The position numbers and the translations under genes are program-made. The notes below the pieces were generated by a model, which saw nothing but the letters and a program-made list of their open reading frames with translations, did not search any database and was not told the origin of the DNA. This document shows, piece after piece, positions 45,130 to 54,784 of a stretch of DNA of 64,000 nucleotides (position 1 is the stretch's first letter; each line of letters opens with the position of its first letter). Source of the DNA: Desemzia sp045528445 (GTDB taxonomy: Bacteria; Bacillota; Bacilli; Lactobacillales; Carnobacteriaceae); NCBI RefSeq assembly GCF_045528445.1, contig NZ_JBGQQU010000006.1:38083-102082 (forward strand). Direction: 5' to 3'.

Positions 45130-45741
45130 ATGATTGTAAGTAGTTATAATAAGAATGGTGTTGGCGATACATTGATCGTCATGCTGAAAAACAGCGAAAA
45201 AGTAGAACAAAGCTTTGAAAGAAAAGACAATGTTGCTCGTATCTTTAACGAATCAACAAATGAAACAGTAGGATACAACTTTTTTGACGTTTCTGAAATC
45301 GTAAAAATTGCTGGTAATGGTCAAGTCGTTTTATCTGCTGAAGAAATTGATTCATTGAATCAAGCTTTATCAGCTGCTGGATTTGAAGATGCGTTAGAAG
45401 CGGATAGCCGACCTAAATTTGTTGTAGGGTATGTAAAAGAATGTGTTCCGCATCCTGACTCGGACCACTTGAATATCACTCAAACAGAAATCGACAACGG
45501 TGAAGTTGTGCAAATTGTCTGCGGTGCATCTAACATTGCTCAAGGACAAAAAGTAGTTGTTGCCAAAGTTGGTGCAATGATGCCCAATGGAATGGTCATT
45601 TGGGATGGAGAATTAAGAGGAGAACCTAGTCACGGAATGATTTGTTCGGCACGTGAATTGGAGCTTAAAAATGCTCCAAACGAAAAAGGTATCCTAGTAT
45701 TGCCAGAAACGGCTGTTATAGGAGAAGTGTTTAAAGGCTAG
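45130..45741 (+). CDS. ytpR: YtpR family tRNA-binding protein
   Basis: This 203-residue protein has an N-terminal DUF4479-like part (about 1-85) and a C-terminal EMAP/PheT-type tRNA-binding OB fold (about 90-200: KFVVGYVKECVPHPDSDHL, VCGASNIAQGQKVVVAKVG, GMICSARELEL). The target tRNA or function is unknown. The position two bases after usp and the downstream sftA match the Bacillus ytp cluster. Confidence 0.92.
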   Translation: MIVSSYNKNGVGDTLIVMLKNSEKVEQSFERKDNVARIFNESTNETVGYNFFDVSEIVKIAGNGQVVLSAEEIDSLNQALSAAGFEDALEADSRPKFVVGYVKECVPHPDSDHLNITQTEIDNGEVVQIVCGASNIAQGQKVVVAKVGAMMPNGMVIWDGELRGEPSHGMICSARELELKNAPNEKGILVLPETAVIGEVFKG

Positions 45742-45762
45742 AGACCTGTCGCTTCTAATCAA

Positions 45763-45799
45763 GAAAGAAGCTGCCTCAACATGAGACAGCTTCTTTTTT
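45763..45799 (+). terminator. Intrinsic terminator after ytpR
   Basis: GAAGCTGCCTC pairs with GAGACAGCTTC, then a T-run. It is nearly the same hairpin as the msrB terminator. Confidence 0.85.
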
Positions 45800-45919
45800 G
45801 TCTAAATAACGGAAATTATAAATGGTTTCATTTGATACATCTTCCAGGGAACGCTACTATCGGATATGGATTTGTGATAAAATGGCTTAGGTACCAATAA
45901 GAGGGGAGGAGACCAAATT

Positions 45920-48900
45920 ATGGCCAAATACCAAGGTCCTGTCTTTCATAGACAACTTCAATCAGAGAGAAAAAAGCAAACAGCATCTCCTCATGAAGTC
46001 AAAATAAAACCAACACAATCCGATAAAAACGATGTCCCATTTTATAAACAACATGAAACTAAACAGTCAGAGGAACCACTGTTGTCCTCAAAAGGATTAA
46101 AGCATAAAGTAACGTCTTATCAAGAAGACCGCAGTTCAACTCCATTTAAAGTAAAACAAGTGCCGTCTCCTTTTTATGGTTATAAAGAAAGAAGAGAAGA
46201 GAAAAAAGAAAGCGTCAATTATGCTTTTATTTATGAGAACTTATCCAAACAACCAGCAGATTTTTTATTATTTGATGAGTATTTATCTGAATTAGGCGAA
46301 GAACAAGTCTTGAAGTCAGAAGATAGAACGGAAGAAACAGAGTTTTTGGAAGTGCTGGAACAACAGGAAAATCAGCAGCAAATGGATCACACCCCACAAA
46401 AAGTGATTGTTGAAACCGATAATCTTCCTGTTTTAAAGGATTCACATGAACCTATGAGTTCAAGTCAAAAAGAAACTGAAGAAGACTTAAATCAAGAGGT
46501 GAATGAAACTTCGAACATCCATGATGAAACAGCTCAAGAGACTGATTATCTGGTTCAAGAAAGCCAACCTGCAATCATTCTTCCGGAAGAAAGTGTTGGT
46601 TCTGCTGAAGTACTTGATGAAGCAGATGTTGACTCAGTCGTGAAAGAAACTAAGAAACGCGGATTATCTCGTTCTCTAGCAGGTATGATTCGTGACGAAC
46701 AAGACGAACGGTTAAACAAAGGAAGAAACATCGCGCGTTACTTTGGAGAAACAGAAGATGAACCTGCAGCACAAGCGGCCACCATTTCAGAGCTTTTGGC
46801 TAGAGCTAAGCAAGGTAAACAAGTAGAGGAACTAGAATCACTTTTCGAAGACGAACAGCCTTATATAGAGGCGACTACTGTTGAAGAAAATGAACTGATT
46901 TCAAAAGAGCCGTTCATAGTTGAAGCAGATTATACTGAAATAGAAGAATTGGCAGCAGAAGAAGCATCTCCATCAGCAGAATTATCGGAACTTGCAGATA
47001 GAACTCAACAAGAAGAGTCTTTAGATGAACCGGAAGAAATCATTGAAGCTGGTCCTCTTGTGGTGGAAGACACTGATTCAAATCATGAGACTCCAGTGAC
47101 GGAAGAAGAGAATACCGTAGAAGAGCCTGTGGATAGTGAAGAAAAAATTCAAGAACAGGATGCTGCATTCGAAGAATTTTCGTCTCAGCCAGCAACCATT
47201 ACGGAACTTTTGGCTAGGGCTATGCAAGGAGAAGAACAGTCAAATGAACTGGAAAAACTTTTAGAAGACACGGCTCCTAGACTGAAAAATGCGGTTCTCG
47301 TAGAGGAGGAGGCTGCTTCAGAAGCAGGTCAAGCAGCTAATATAGAAGTGATAGATGTCCATCCAACATTGATGAGTGATGTACTGGAAAATACTCCACC
47401 GGAGAAACAGGTTATTGATGAAGAATCTTTCATAAAAAGTGAAAAACCAGCTCTAAAAGACCCTATTTTAGAGGATGGGATGACTTTGGATGAACAGATG
47501 GAACCTGAAACTATCTCTTTTGAAGAGGTCATTGAAGAAACAGGTGAATTCCCCGAGGAACCGGCAGAAACCGACATGTGGATTGATGATGAAGAAACTT
47601 CGGAAGAAATTCATGTAGAAGCAGTCAGTGAAATCAACGACACTCAAGAAGAAGAGGATTCTGAAGGATGGAAACCAGATGAGAGTTACAGTGCCGAAAA
47701 ACAAGTATTGCATTACCAATATCCCTCTTTAGACCTTTTACAAGAACCTGTTACTTTTGAGCCTAATGCCATAGACGATTGGGTATTGGAACAAGCGGAA
47801 ATTTTAAACGAGACACTAGAGGCATTTAATGTTGAAGCCCAAGTTGTCGGTTGGACGATTGGTCCTGCTATCACTCAATTTGAATTGCAATTGGGTCGAG
47901 GTGTCAAGGTAAATAAAATCACAAATCTATCTGATGACTTGAAATTGTCTTTAGCCGCTAAAGACATTCGAATCGAAGCACCTATACCAGGGAAAAGTAC
48001 AGTTGGTGTAGAAATTCCGAACAAAAAATCTCGTCCTGTCATGATTGCAGAAGTAATCGGAAGCCAAACGTTCAAAAATAGCGAATCTCCGTTAACGATC
48101 GCAATGGGTGTGAATTTATCAGGTGAAGCAGTTGTCACAACACTGGATAAAATGCCTCATGGATTGATTGCTGGAGCTACTGGTTCAGGAAAAAGTGTAT
48201 TTATCAATTCACTTTTAGTGAGTTTGTTGTACAAGGCCACTCCGAATGAAGTGAAATTAATATTAATTGACCCTAAAGCAGTAGAATTAGCTCCATATAA
48301 TGATTTGCCGCATCTATTATCCCCAGTCATTTCAGAACCGAAAGCAGCTAATGAAGCTTTAAAATGGGCTGTAAATGAAATGGAAGAACGATACCAAAAA
48401 TTAGCTGCCGGTGGAGTGCGAAATATTGACCACTTCAATAAAAAGGTAGCAGCCAGTGGCGATTTCGCCTTGAAAATACCTTATATTGTCATTATTATTG
48501 ATGAGTTGGCTGATTTGATGATGGTTGCCAGCAATGAGGTCCAAGATTCTATTGCACGGATCACGCAAAAAGCACGAGCTGCTGGAATCCATTTGATAGT
48601 CGCTACCCAACGTCCTAGTGTGGATGTGGTAACAGGTACGATCAAAAACAATATTCCAACCAGAGTGGCATTTATGGTTTCCAGTCAAGTGGACTCACGT
48701 ACCATTATCGATACAGGTGGAGCTGAAAAGCTTCTTGGAAGAGGAGACATGTTATTCCAAGGAAATGGAGTCAACCAGCCAACGCGAATTCAAGGGACCT
48801 ATGTAGAAGAAGAAATAGAGGATATTGTTGATTTTATCAAAGAACAACAAGAACCAAACTATTTGTTCCAATCTGAATCTCTTCTAGCTAAAGCTGAAGC

Positions 48901-49123
48901 TTTGGAAGGGAAAGATGACTTATTTGACGAAGTACTGCCATTCATTATTGATGAAGGCACTGTTTCTGCCTCCTCATTGCAGCGCAAATTTAGAATTGGT
49001 TTCAACCGCGCGTCTAACTTGATCGATACATTGGAAAGTGAAAATTTGATTTCAGAAAATAAAGGTTCAAAACCCAGAGATGTCTTTTTAACACGCAGCG
49101 ATTACGAAGAAAAGTTTTTATAA
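45920..49123 (+). CDS. sftA: FtsK/SpoIIIE-family DNA translocase SftA
   Basis: This 1067-residue soluble DNA pump moves chromosomal DNA away from the closing septum. No transmembrane helices are present, which separates it from FtsK/SpoIIIE. Residues 1-600 are acidic, Glu-rich and probably disordered. They contain two copies of a QATISELLARAKQG-type motif (about 285 and 423). The motor has Walker A GATGSGKSV (about 752), Walker B IIIDELADLMM and TQRPSVDVVTG. A winged gamma domain follows (QRKFRIGFNRAS, for sequence recognition). It closes the ytp cluster. Confidence 0.95.
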   Translation: MAKYQGPVFHRQLQSERKKQTASPHEVKIKPTQSDKNDVPFYKQHETKQSEEPLLSSKGLKHKVTSYQEDRSSTPFKVKQVPSPFYGYKERREEKKESVNYAFIYENLSKQPADFLLFDEYLSELGEEQVLKSEDRTEETEFLEVLEQQENQQQMDHTPQKVIVETDNLPVLKDSHEPMSSSQKETEEDLNQEVNETSNIHDETAQETDYLVQESQPAIILPEESVGSAEVLDEADVDSVVKETKKRGLSRSLAGMIRDEQDERLNKGRNIARYFGETEDEPAAQAATISELLARAKQGKQVEELESLFEDEQPYIEATTVEENELISKEPFIVEADYTEIEELAAEEASPSAELSELADRTQQEESLDEPEEIIEAGPLVVEDTDSNHETPVTEEENTVEEPVDSEEKIQEQDAAFEEFSSQPATITELLARAMQGEEQSNELEKLLEDTAPRLKNAVLVEEEAASEAGQAANIEVIDVHPTLMSDVLENTPPEKQVIDEESFIKSEKPALKDPILEDGMTLDEQMEPETISFEEVIEETGEFPEEPAETDMWIDDEETSEEIHVEAVSEINDTQEEEDSEGWKPDESYSAEKQVLHYQYPSLDLLQEPVTFEPNAIDDWVLEQAEILNETLEAFNVEAQVVGWTIGPAITQFELQLGRGVKVNKITNLSDDLKLSLAAKDIRIEAPIPGKSTVGVEIPNKKSRPVMIAEVIGSQTFKNSESPLTIAMGVNLSGEAVVTTLDKMPHGLIAGATGSGKSVFINSLLVSLLYKATPNEVKLILIDPKAVELAPYNDLPHLLSPVISEPKAANEALKWAVNEMEERYQKLAAGGVRNIDHFNKKVAASGDFALKIPYIVIIIDELADLMMVASNEVQDSIARITQKARAAGIHLIVATQRPSVDVVTGTIKNNIPTRVAFMVSSQVDSRTIIDTGGAEKLLGRGDMLFQGNGVNQPTRIQGTYVEEEIEDIVDFIKEQQEPNYLFQSESLLAKAEALEGKDDLFDEVLPFIIDEGTVSASSLQRKFRIGFNRASNLIDTLESENLISENKGSKPRDVFLTRSDYEEKFL

Positions 49124-49126
49124 TAG

Positions 49127-49165
49127 AAAAAGAGATTTTCTGATTGTATAGAAGATCTCTTTTTG
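49127..49165 (+). terminator. Intrinsic terminator after sftA
   Basis: AAAAAGAGAT pairs with ATCTCTTTTT. In the rest of the 49166-49557 gap I see one more weak hairpin (CTTATT...AATAAG then TTTTT, 49271-49305) and no gene. Confidence 0.75.
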
Positions 49166-49557
49166 ATTTTGTTTGATAAGATTTATAGGATACATTAGAC
49201 AGGAAAATTTTTTGTTTTTTATTTGGAACCTGAAATCATTTTGTGTTCCTAGGGGCATAGTGCTCATCAACTTATTTTATTGAAGTCTTTCAATAAGCTC
49301 TTTTTGATTCCGCAAAAATATTTAGGTCTATTTGGGTTACTCATAGAGGCATAGGTTGAGTGGTATGCATCATCAATTATCTTATTTTGCAATAAATTTC
49401 AGTTCATTTATAACTTGAGATTTGTGTCGCTTATTGATTGAAAAGAAAATTAAAGCTGATTATTTTACAAACAATAAATATAAATGTTAGTATATCGTAT
49501 ACGTTATTCGGACAATTACATAAACTTTGTTAGACATTTTTTATGGAGGGATTAAGT

Positions 49558-50016
49558 ATGAAGAGTTATATTCGTTTTGGATTAATGATATTGACTTCGA
49601 CAGTGTTCATGTACTTTTTGATGTTTTTTAATATCTTTGAGTTGGACCATTTTACTTTTAGTGAGACTCGTGTGTACATGGCTATAATGATGGGATCTGT
49701 AATGGCTGTAATTATGTTGTTGTTTATGTGGAATATGTATAAGAAAAAGAAATTAAATTACATTATATTAGGGATTTCTATTGTTACTTTCGGTCTTTCT
49801 CTCTGGCTAGTGAGAAGTCAAAGTACAGTAGACGATACTTCATGGATGAGAGCAATGATACCTCATCATTCGATTGCTATTTTAACCAGTGAACGGGCAA
49901 ATATTTCAGATCCTCGTGCTCAACAATTAAGAGATGAAATTATTGAAACCCAAGAAAAAGAAATTGCAGAAATGAAGAAACTGATTGAAGATATTGAAGA
50001 AAACGGAGAAGAATAA
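49558..50016 (+). CDS. DUF305 family membrane protein
   Basis: Start ATG 49558 (MKSYIRFGLM, 152 residues) follows SD GGAGGG by 7 bases. Three hydrophobic segments fill the first 85 or so residues (about 5-25, 38-60, 64-80). The C-terminal DUF305 signature is DTSWMRAMIPHHSIAILTSE, then ADPRAQQLRDEI and EKEIAEMKKLI. DUF305 proteins are often found near copper and metal-homeostasis genes. No such neighbours are present here, so the role is open. Confidence 0.82.
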   Translation: MKSYIRFGLMILTSTVFMYFLMFFNIFELDHFTFSETRVYMAIMMGSVMAVIMLLFMWNMYKKKKLNYIILGISIVTFGLSLWLVRSQSTVDDTSWMRAMIPHHSIAILTSERANISDPRAQQLRDEIIETQEKEIAEMKKLIEDIEENGEE

Positions 50017-50072
50017 AAAACAATATAGTTACAAAAAATTGGTTTAATCTAATTACTTATGTGTTAGAAAAG

Positions 50073-50118
50073 ATAAAATCTGTTGATTTCTTTATAGCGA
50101 AATCAACAGATTTTATTT
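50073..50118 (+). terminator. Strong terminator after the DUF305 gene
   Basis: A perfect 17-bp stem: ATAAAATCTGTTGATTT with AAATCAACAGATTTTAT, loop of 10 bases. Confidence 0.75.
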
Positions 50119-50147
50119 GCACAGCACTATTTATTATTTCATTCAAG

Positions 50148-50222
50148 TCCATTATCGAGAATGGAGCTAAAAAATTATTCCTAACTAAAGGATTTGAGAA
50201 ATCACATAGTTCTTCTAACTAA
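50148..50222 (+). pseudogene. Possible remnant of a TetR-type N-terminus
   Basis: Reading frame one from 50148 gives SIIENGAKKLFLTKGFEKS, which resembles the start of a TetR helix-turn-helix (usually I..AAKKLFL.KGFE.TS). It has no start codon and stops after a few more residues at TAA 50220. The rest of the 50017-50401 gap has two hairpins and no other gene. Confidence 0.3.
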
Positions 50223-50285
50223 AGACAAAAAATTACCAGCATTAGAGTTAAACGAAAAACAAGAGCACTAAATAAAAACTAGCAC

Positions 50286-50326
50286 AAAAGACATGACCTA
50301 ACGTATGGACTTGGTCATGCCTTTTC
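50286..50326. terminator. Terminator downstream of the FAD-oxidase gene
   Basis: AAAAGACATGACC pairs with GGTCATGCCTTTT, one mismatch. A and T runs on both sides allow bidirectional use. Confidence 0.6.
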
Positions 50327-50401
50327 GTTTTCTTTTATATCAGCAAGCCTGCTTAATATCTTAAGATAGATGAAAGAATAACTGTTTTTAAAAATAAAAA
50401 A

Positions 50402-51802
50402 TTAAAATACTTTTGTGGGGTTTAATCGATTATCAGGATCAAAGACAGCTTTGACTTTGCGCATCATATCAATGTTGATGTTGGCTGTCAGAGCAGCAAA
50501 ATATTCTTTTTTTATGACTCCAATACCGTGTTCTGCGGAAGGTAATCCACCTAGTTCGCCAATTTTTGCATATAGTTTATGCAAAACCTCGTCTCGTTTG
50601 GTTTCCCATTCTGCTTGATCTTGAACTTCGCCTCGAGCCACACAAGTGTGAAGATTTCCATCTCCAGCATGACCAAAACTGATCATACTCAAGCCGCTTT
50701 CTGCTTCCAATTCTTTTGTGTATTGGTACAAAGTGGCCAGCTGATTGATCGGAACAACTTCGTCCAGTGTTACTTGTTCGGTATAATTCACAACTGCAGT
50801 CAGTAGTGTGTCTCGTAAGAACCAGGCTGTCTTTTCAGCAGCAGGATCTGTCAATGGCAATAGTTCTACTAAATGGTGTTGTTTAACAGTTTCTTCAAGC
50901 AAGACCATACGGCTTTCAATTGACTCGCTGCTGTCGCCATCTAAAGTCAGCAATAAAAAGGCTTGTCCGTTTTGAACAGGGAAGGGCAAGTTGTTTTCTT
51001 TTTCACTGATCGCGATTCCGTCTTTTTCGAAAAACTCCAATGCAGTAGGATCAACGCCATGTTTTAAAATGTCCAACACAGCCTTAGTTGCATCTTGTAA
51101 AGTTGAAAAAGCGACGATAGCTGACAAGCTGGCTTTTGGAACGGGAATTACTTTCAGCTTGATCAGAGTAGTAATACCAAGTGTTCCTTCAGAACCAATA
51201 AAGAGGTCTTTTAAATCATAGCCCGAACTGCTTTTGATGTTCAATGAACCCAAAGTCATTTCTTCACCAGAAGCTAAAACCACGTCTAGTTCTCTGACAT
51301 AATCACGCGTAACACCGTATTTAACTGCACGCATTCCACCGGCGTTTGTGGCTACATTACCGCCAATAGAAGAATGTTTTGAACCTGGATCTGGTGGATA
51401 AAAGAAGCCTTTTTTCTCGATGAATTCTTGGATCTCGCCTAGTAAAACACCAGGTTCAACTGTTAACGTCATCGTTTCTTCATCCAAGCCGATGATCTTA
51501 TTCATCAAATGAACATCAATGATCAGTTCACCTTTAACAGGTGCAGTAGCTCCAGACAAGCCAGTACCAGCACCGCGAGCAATGATCGGGATGTCGACAT
51601 GATTAGCAAATTTGACCAATTGAATAACTTCTGATTTTGTCACTGGTAAAGCGACCGCATAAATAGCCCCTGTTTCTCCAGCGTATTCATCATAGATATA
51701 ATCTTCGGGGATTGCTTCGCCCACAAAAAGACGATCAGTATCTGAAATGATTTTTGTTAGTTCGTTTAATTCATTTTCTGGTATAGAATGTAGTTTATTC
51801 AA
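50402..51802 (-). CDS. FAD-linked oxidase (GlcD/lactate dehydrogenase-like)
   Basis: This 466-residue flavoprotein belongs to the BBE/GlcD type. The FAD-binding PCMH domain spans about 40-220 (IARGAGTGLSGATAPV and GGNVATNAGG). The C-terminal FAD-oxidase domain carries SFGHAGDGNLHT (His metal site, about 365) and SAEHGIGVIKKEY. Such enzymes oxidise 2-hydroxy acids (glycolate, D-lactate or related). The substrate cannot be read from sequence. It lies alone on the minus strand, upstream of the terminator at 50286. Confidence 0.88.
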   Translation of the reverse strand: MNKLHSIPENELNELTKIISDTDRLFVGEAIPEDYIYDEYAGETGAIYAVALPVTKSEVIQLVKFANHVDIPIIARGAGTGLSGATAPVKGELIIDVHLMNKIIGLDEETMTLTVEPGVLLGEIQEFIEKKGFFYPPDPGSKHSSIGGNVATNAGGMRAVKYGVTRDYVRELDVVLASGEEMTLGSLNIKSSSGYDLKDLFIGSEGTLGITTLIKLKVIPVPKASLSAIVAFSTLQDATKAVLDILKHGVDPTALEFFEKDGIAISEKENNLPFPVQNGQAFLLLTLDGDSSESIESRMVLLEETVKQHHLVELLPLTDPAAEKTAWFLRDTLLTAVVNYTEQVTLDEVVPINQLATLYQYTKELEAESGLSMISFGHAGDGNLHTCVARGEVQDQAEWETKRDEVLHKLYAKIGELGGLPSAEHGIGVIKKEYFAALTANINIDMMRKVKAVFDPDNRLNPTKVF

Positions 51803-51895
51803 TGATTAAATCTCCTTTTAAATCCATATACACGATTTGAAAACCGTTGCATTTACTTTAGCACTCAGCCTTTGATCTGACAACTATTTTTCTAA

Positions 51896-51928
51896 ACAAA
51901 AAAGCAACGGAAAAAATTTCCATTGCTT
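51896..51928 (-). terminator. Terminator after the aldo/keto reductase (minus strand)
   Basis: AAGCAACGGAAA pairs with TTTCCATTGCTT (one G-T). The plus-strand A-run gives a U-tail on the minus-strand transcript. Confidence 0.75.
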
Positions 51929-51940
51929 AGATGCCGCAGT

Positions 51941-52762
51941 TTAGTTGCGAACGTCTTTGACGGTATCCAATAAAGCTACATCTTCAGCAGATAATTCAAA
52001 GTCTATTTGCGTATTTTCAATAATACGTCCTTCATGAGTGGATTTTGGTAAAGGCAATGTATTCTTTTCTAAACAATAACGTAAGCAGACTTGAGCAGGT
52101 GTTACGTCATATTTTTTGGCCATTTCAGTAATTTCTTTACCGTTTAACAATTCTCCAGTTGCAAGAGGAGAGTATGCTTCCACAACAATATTGTGTTCAT
52201 GGCAAAACTCAACCAATTCTTTTTGCGCTTGGTAACGACCGATGTAGAAAGGAATTTGATTGACCATTGGAACGATATCGCATTGATCAATAATCGCCCG
52301 AATGTCGGATATTTCAAAATTGGAAACACCGATGGCTTTGATTTTTCCGTCACTGTACAATTTTTCCATAGCTTTCCAAGATTGTATATTTCCTTCAGTA
52401 CAATCTTTTCCTTTTTCTTCCCAAGGCCATGGAGCGTGGATCAAATACAGGTCTAGATAATCTACCCCTAATTCAGCGATCGTTTTTTCAAACTCTTCTA
52501 TAGTAGAATCGTAGCCTTTGATACTGGCACGCAATTTGCTGGTAATAAATACTTCTTCACGTTCTAAACCAAAATCTTTGATCGCTTTTCCTACATTTTC
52601 TTCGTTTTGATAGGCTGCAGCAGTATCGATGTGACGGTAGCCATTTTGTAAGGCAATCTTGACTGGTTTGTAAACCTCATCATTAGGAATCTGCCAAGTA
52701 CCAAAACCAATATGCGGAATTTCTACACCATTGTGAAAAATAAACGTGTTCTTTTGAGCCAT
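51941..52762 (-). CDS. Aldo/keto reductase
   Basis: This 273-residue NADPH-dependent reductase is a TIM barrel. The catalytic Tyr is in DTAAAYQNEENVGKAI (about 46-61), the catalytic Lys in TSKLRA (about 75), the His in LYLIHAPWPW, and the cofactor site in LPKSTHEGRI. It resembles broad-specificity 2,5-diketo-gluconate/methylglyoxal reductases, and the substrate is not determined. SD AGAGGAGG precedes the ATG on the minus strand. Confidence 0.92.
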   Translation of the reverse strand: MAQKNTFIFHNGVEIPHIGFGTWQIPNDEVYKPVKIALQNGYRHIDTAAAYQNEENVGKAIKDFGLEREEVFITSKLRASIKGYDSTIEEFEKTIAELGVDYLDLYLIHAPWPWEEKGKDCTEGNIQSWKAMEKLYSDGKIKAIGVSNFEISDIRAIIDQCDIVPMVNQIPFYIGRYQAQKELVEFCHEHNIVVEAYSPLATGELLNGKEITEMAKKYDVTPAQVCLRYCLEKNTLPLPKSTHEGRIIENTQIDFELSAEDVALLDTVKDVRN

Positions 52763-53245
52763 TTATGAATCCTCCTCTAGATAATTAGTTAACACACTTA
52801 CTTTACCGCAATGAAATGGTTTTCGCTACTATTTTACTCATAAGTTAGGAGACAACACGATTCAGTTGTGTACCAGTAGAATTAGTGCAGTAAATATAAA
52901 ATTTCATTATCCTACTCTATTTTAATAGTAAAAAAGAAGGGGGTTGTTCAATGAAAAGCCTTATTTATGTTAAAGATCTGTCATGAAGGCGGTTTATTAT
53001 TATGAAGTCTTTACAACAATAAGTTTTTTGACATTTTTGAGTTTCCGTCTAAATTAAATCGTGGTATACTGAATCCGTTCTGAGCATGTAAACAAGCTGG
53101 AGCTCTATTGAGACTAAAATTAACTTTGAGATAGAAAAAGTTGATTTATTTTTTGTTGAAAAAAAACATTGAATCTAAAAAACGGCGTTGGGTTAAGGCG
53201 TGTAGACTCGTGACGCTTGAATGACTATATGGAGGAAATAAAAAT
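52763..53245. promoter_or_regulatory. Gene-free stretch with the murC promoter and a long murC leader
   Basis: TGGTATACT near 53062-53070 is an extended -10 on the plus strand, predicting a 5' leader of about 170 bases for murC. The leader has a small hairpin AAGGCGT...ACGCTT (about 53193-53220) just before the murC SD. The left part contains the aldo/keto reductase promoter region on the minus strand. No convincing gene was seen. Confidence 0.45.
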
Positions 53246-54577
53246 ATGAATGAAGAATTAGTTTATCACTTTGTAGGGATTAAAGGTTCTGGAATGAGTG
53301 CTTTAGCATTGATCATGCATGATAAAGGCTTTAAGGTACAAGGTTCTGACATAGAAAAATATTTCTTTACCCAAAAAAGTCTTGAAGAAGCTCATATTCC
53401 AATGATGACTTTTAATAAAGACAACATAAAAAAAGGGCAAATTATTATTGCAGGGAATGCTTTTCCAGATACGCATGACGAAATTGTAGCGGCAAATGAA
53501 CTTGGACTTGAAGTGGTTCGTTACCATAAATTCCTTGGTGCTTTGATCAATAATTATACCAGTATTGCGATTACAGGTTCACATGGAAAAACCAGTACAA
53601 CAGGTCTTTTGGCACATGTTATGGGGAATATTGAAGATACCAGCTATTTAATTGGAGATGGAACCGGTCATGGAGTTCCTGACGCAGATTTCTTTGTATT
53701 GGAAGCTTGTGAATATCGCCGTCATTTCTTGGCGTACGAGCCGGATTATGCCATCATCACAAATGTAGATTTTGATCATCCCGATTACTTTACCAGCGTA
53801 GAAGATGTTTTTGATGCTTTCCAAACGATGGCTCATCAAGTAAAAAAAGCGATCGTTGCGTGCGGAGACGATGAACAATTGCAACAACTTCAAGCCAATG
53901 TACCTATTTTGTATTATGGATTTGAAGAAAATAATGATTTCCAAGCTAAAAATCTAACGCGTTCTACAACAGGTTCTGAATTTGATGTGTATATGAGAGA
54001 GGAATATTTTGGACATTTTGAAATTCCTACATTTGGTAAACACAATGTCTTGAACGCTTTATCTGTCATTGCGATATGCCAATATGAAAACATTGATATT
54101 GAAAAAGTGAAAGAAAACTTAATGACATTTAAAGGTGTCAAACGTCGTTTTACGGAAAAGAAAATGGAAGATATGACGATCATTGATGATTATGCTCATC
54201 ATCCTTCAGAAATCCGTGCCACAGTGGATGCTGCTCGTCAGAAATACCCAAACAAAGAAATCATTGCGGTTTTCCAACCTCATACCTTTACACGTACAGT
54301 AGCGTTATTGAGTGAATTTGCTGATTCCCTAAATCTAGCAGATAGTGTCTACTTGTGTGATATTTTTGGTTCAGCCAGAGAAGAGCAAGGCTCTGTAAAA
54401 ATCGATGATTTAGCGGCTAAAATTGACGGTGGAGCTCCGATTTTAACGGAAGACAATGTTTCTCCATTATTGAACCACCACGATGCAGTTGTGATCTTTA
54501 TGGGTGCTGGTGATGTTCAAAAATTTGAAAAAGCTTATGAAACGTTATTAAGCCAAACTTCATTGAGTAATCAATAA
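53246..54577 (+). CDS. murC: UDP-N-acetylmuramate-L-alanine ligase
   Basis: MurC adds L-Ala to UDP-MurNAc in the cytoplasmic phase of peptidoglycan synthesis. It is 443 residues long. The ATP site is [13 protein letters not shown] (about 108-120). Asn/Asp ligands lie in [12 protein letters not shown] and the ligase core is [11 protein letters not shown]. The C-terminal domain has [13 protein letters not shown] and [16 protein letters not shown] lies 10 bases before the ATG. The ABC-F leader begins directly downstream with no terminator seen between. Confidence 0.97.
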   Translation: MNEELVYHFVGIKGSGMSALALIMHDKGFKVQGSDIEKYFFTQKSLEEAHIPMMTFNKDNIKKGQIIIAGNAFPDTHDEIVAANELGLEVVRYHKFLGALINNYTSIAITGSHGKTSTTGLLAHVMGNIEDTSYLIGDGTGHGVPDADFFVLEACEYRRHFLAYEPDYAIITNVDFDHPDYFTSVEDVFDAFQTMAHQVKKAIVACGDDEQLQQLQANVPILYYGFEENNDFQAKNLTRSTTGSEFDVYMREEYFGHFEIPTFGKHNVLNALSVIAICQYENIDIEKVKENLMTFKGVKRRFTEKKMEDMTIIDDYAHHPSEIRATVDAARQKYPNKEIIAVFQPHTFTRTVALLSEFADSLNLADSVYLCDIFGSAREEQGSVKIDDLAAKIDGGAPILTEDNVSPLLNHHDAVVIFMGAGDVQKFEKAYETLLSQTSLSNQ

Positions 54578-54601
54578 GCTGTTTAATACAGTAGAAAAAT
54601 G

Positions 54602-54610
54602 TGGTACAAT
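54602..54610 (+). promoter_or_regulatory. Extended -10 of the ABC-F leader
   Basis: TGGTACAAT ends 34 bases before the leader-peptide ATG. The -35 (TTTAAT, about 54582) is weak, so some transcription may come from murC. Confidence 0.5.
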
Positions 54611-54643
54611 GAGAGAACTAAAAACGGAATGGAGGATTTGAAA

Positions 54644-54688
54644 ATGGCAGCATCAATGAGATTGCGCACTAACTTTTTAAATCGTTAA
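54644..54688 (+). CDS. Macrolide-arrest-type leader peptide MAASMRLRTNFLNR
   Basis: This 14-codon frame sits behind a strong SD (GGAGG, 9 bases before the ATG). It contains the Arg-Leu-Arg (+x+) motif at residues 6-8, which causes macrolide-dependent ribosome arrest in ErmD-type leaders. As I recall them, ErmDL and Msr-type leaders share the length and an M..SM(R/K)LR start. It lies 183 bases before an Msr-like ABC-F gene, which is the expected regulatory position. Arrest itself is inferred and not shown. Confidence 0.75.
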   Translation: MAASMRLRTNFLNR

Positions 54689-54784
54689 TTAAATAACCAT
54701 TTAAAAGGTCCTGTTATATTGACAGATATTAGGGAGCAGTCTACCCATTTTCAAATCCTTAAAAAACTATTGAGATAAATGTCG

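Noticed and set aside
52952..52987. Short plus-strand peptide frame (MKSLIYVKDLS) with a good SD before the murC promoter
   Set aside because: Only 11 codons, upstream of the likely murC promoter, with no attenuator-like structure after it.
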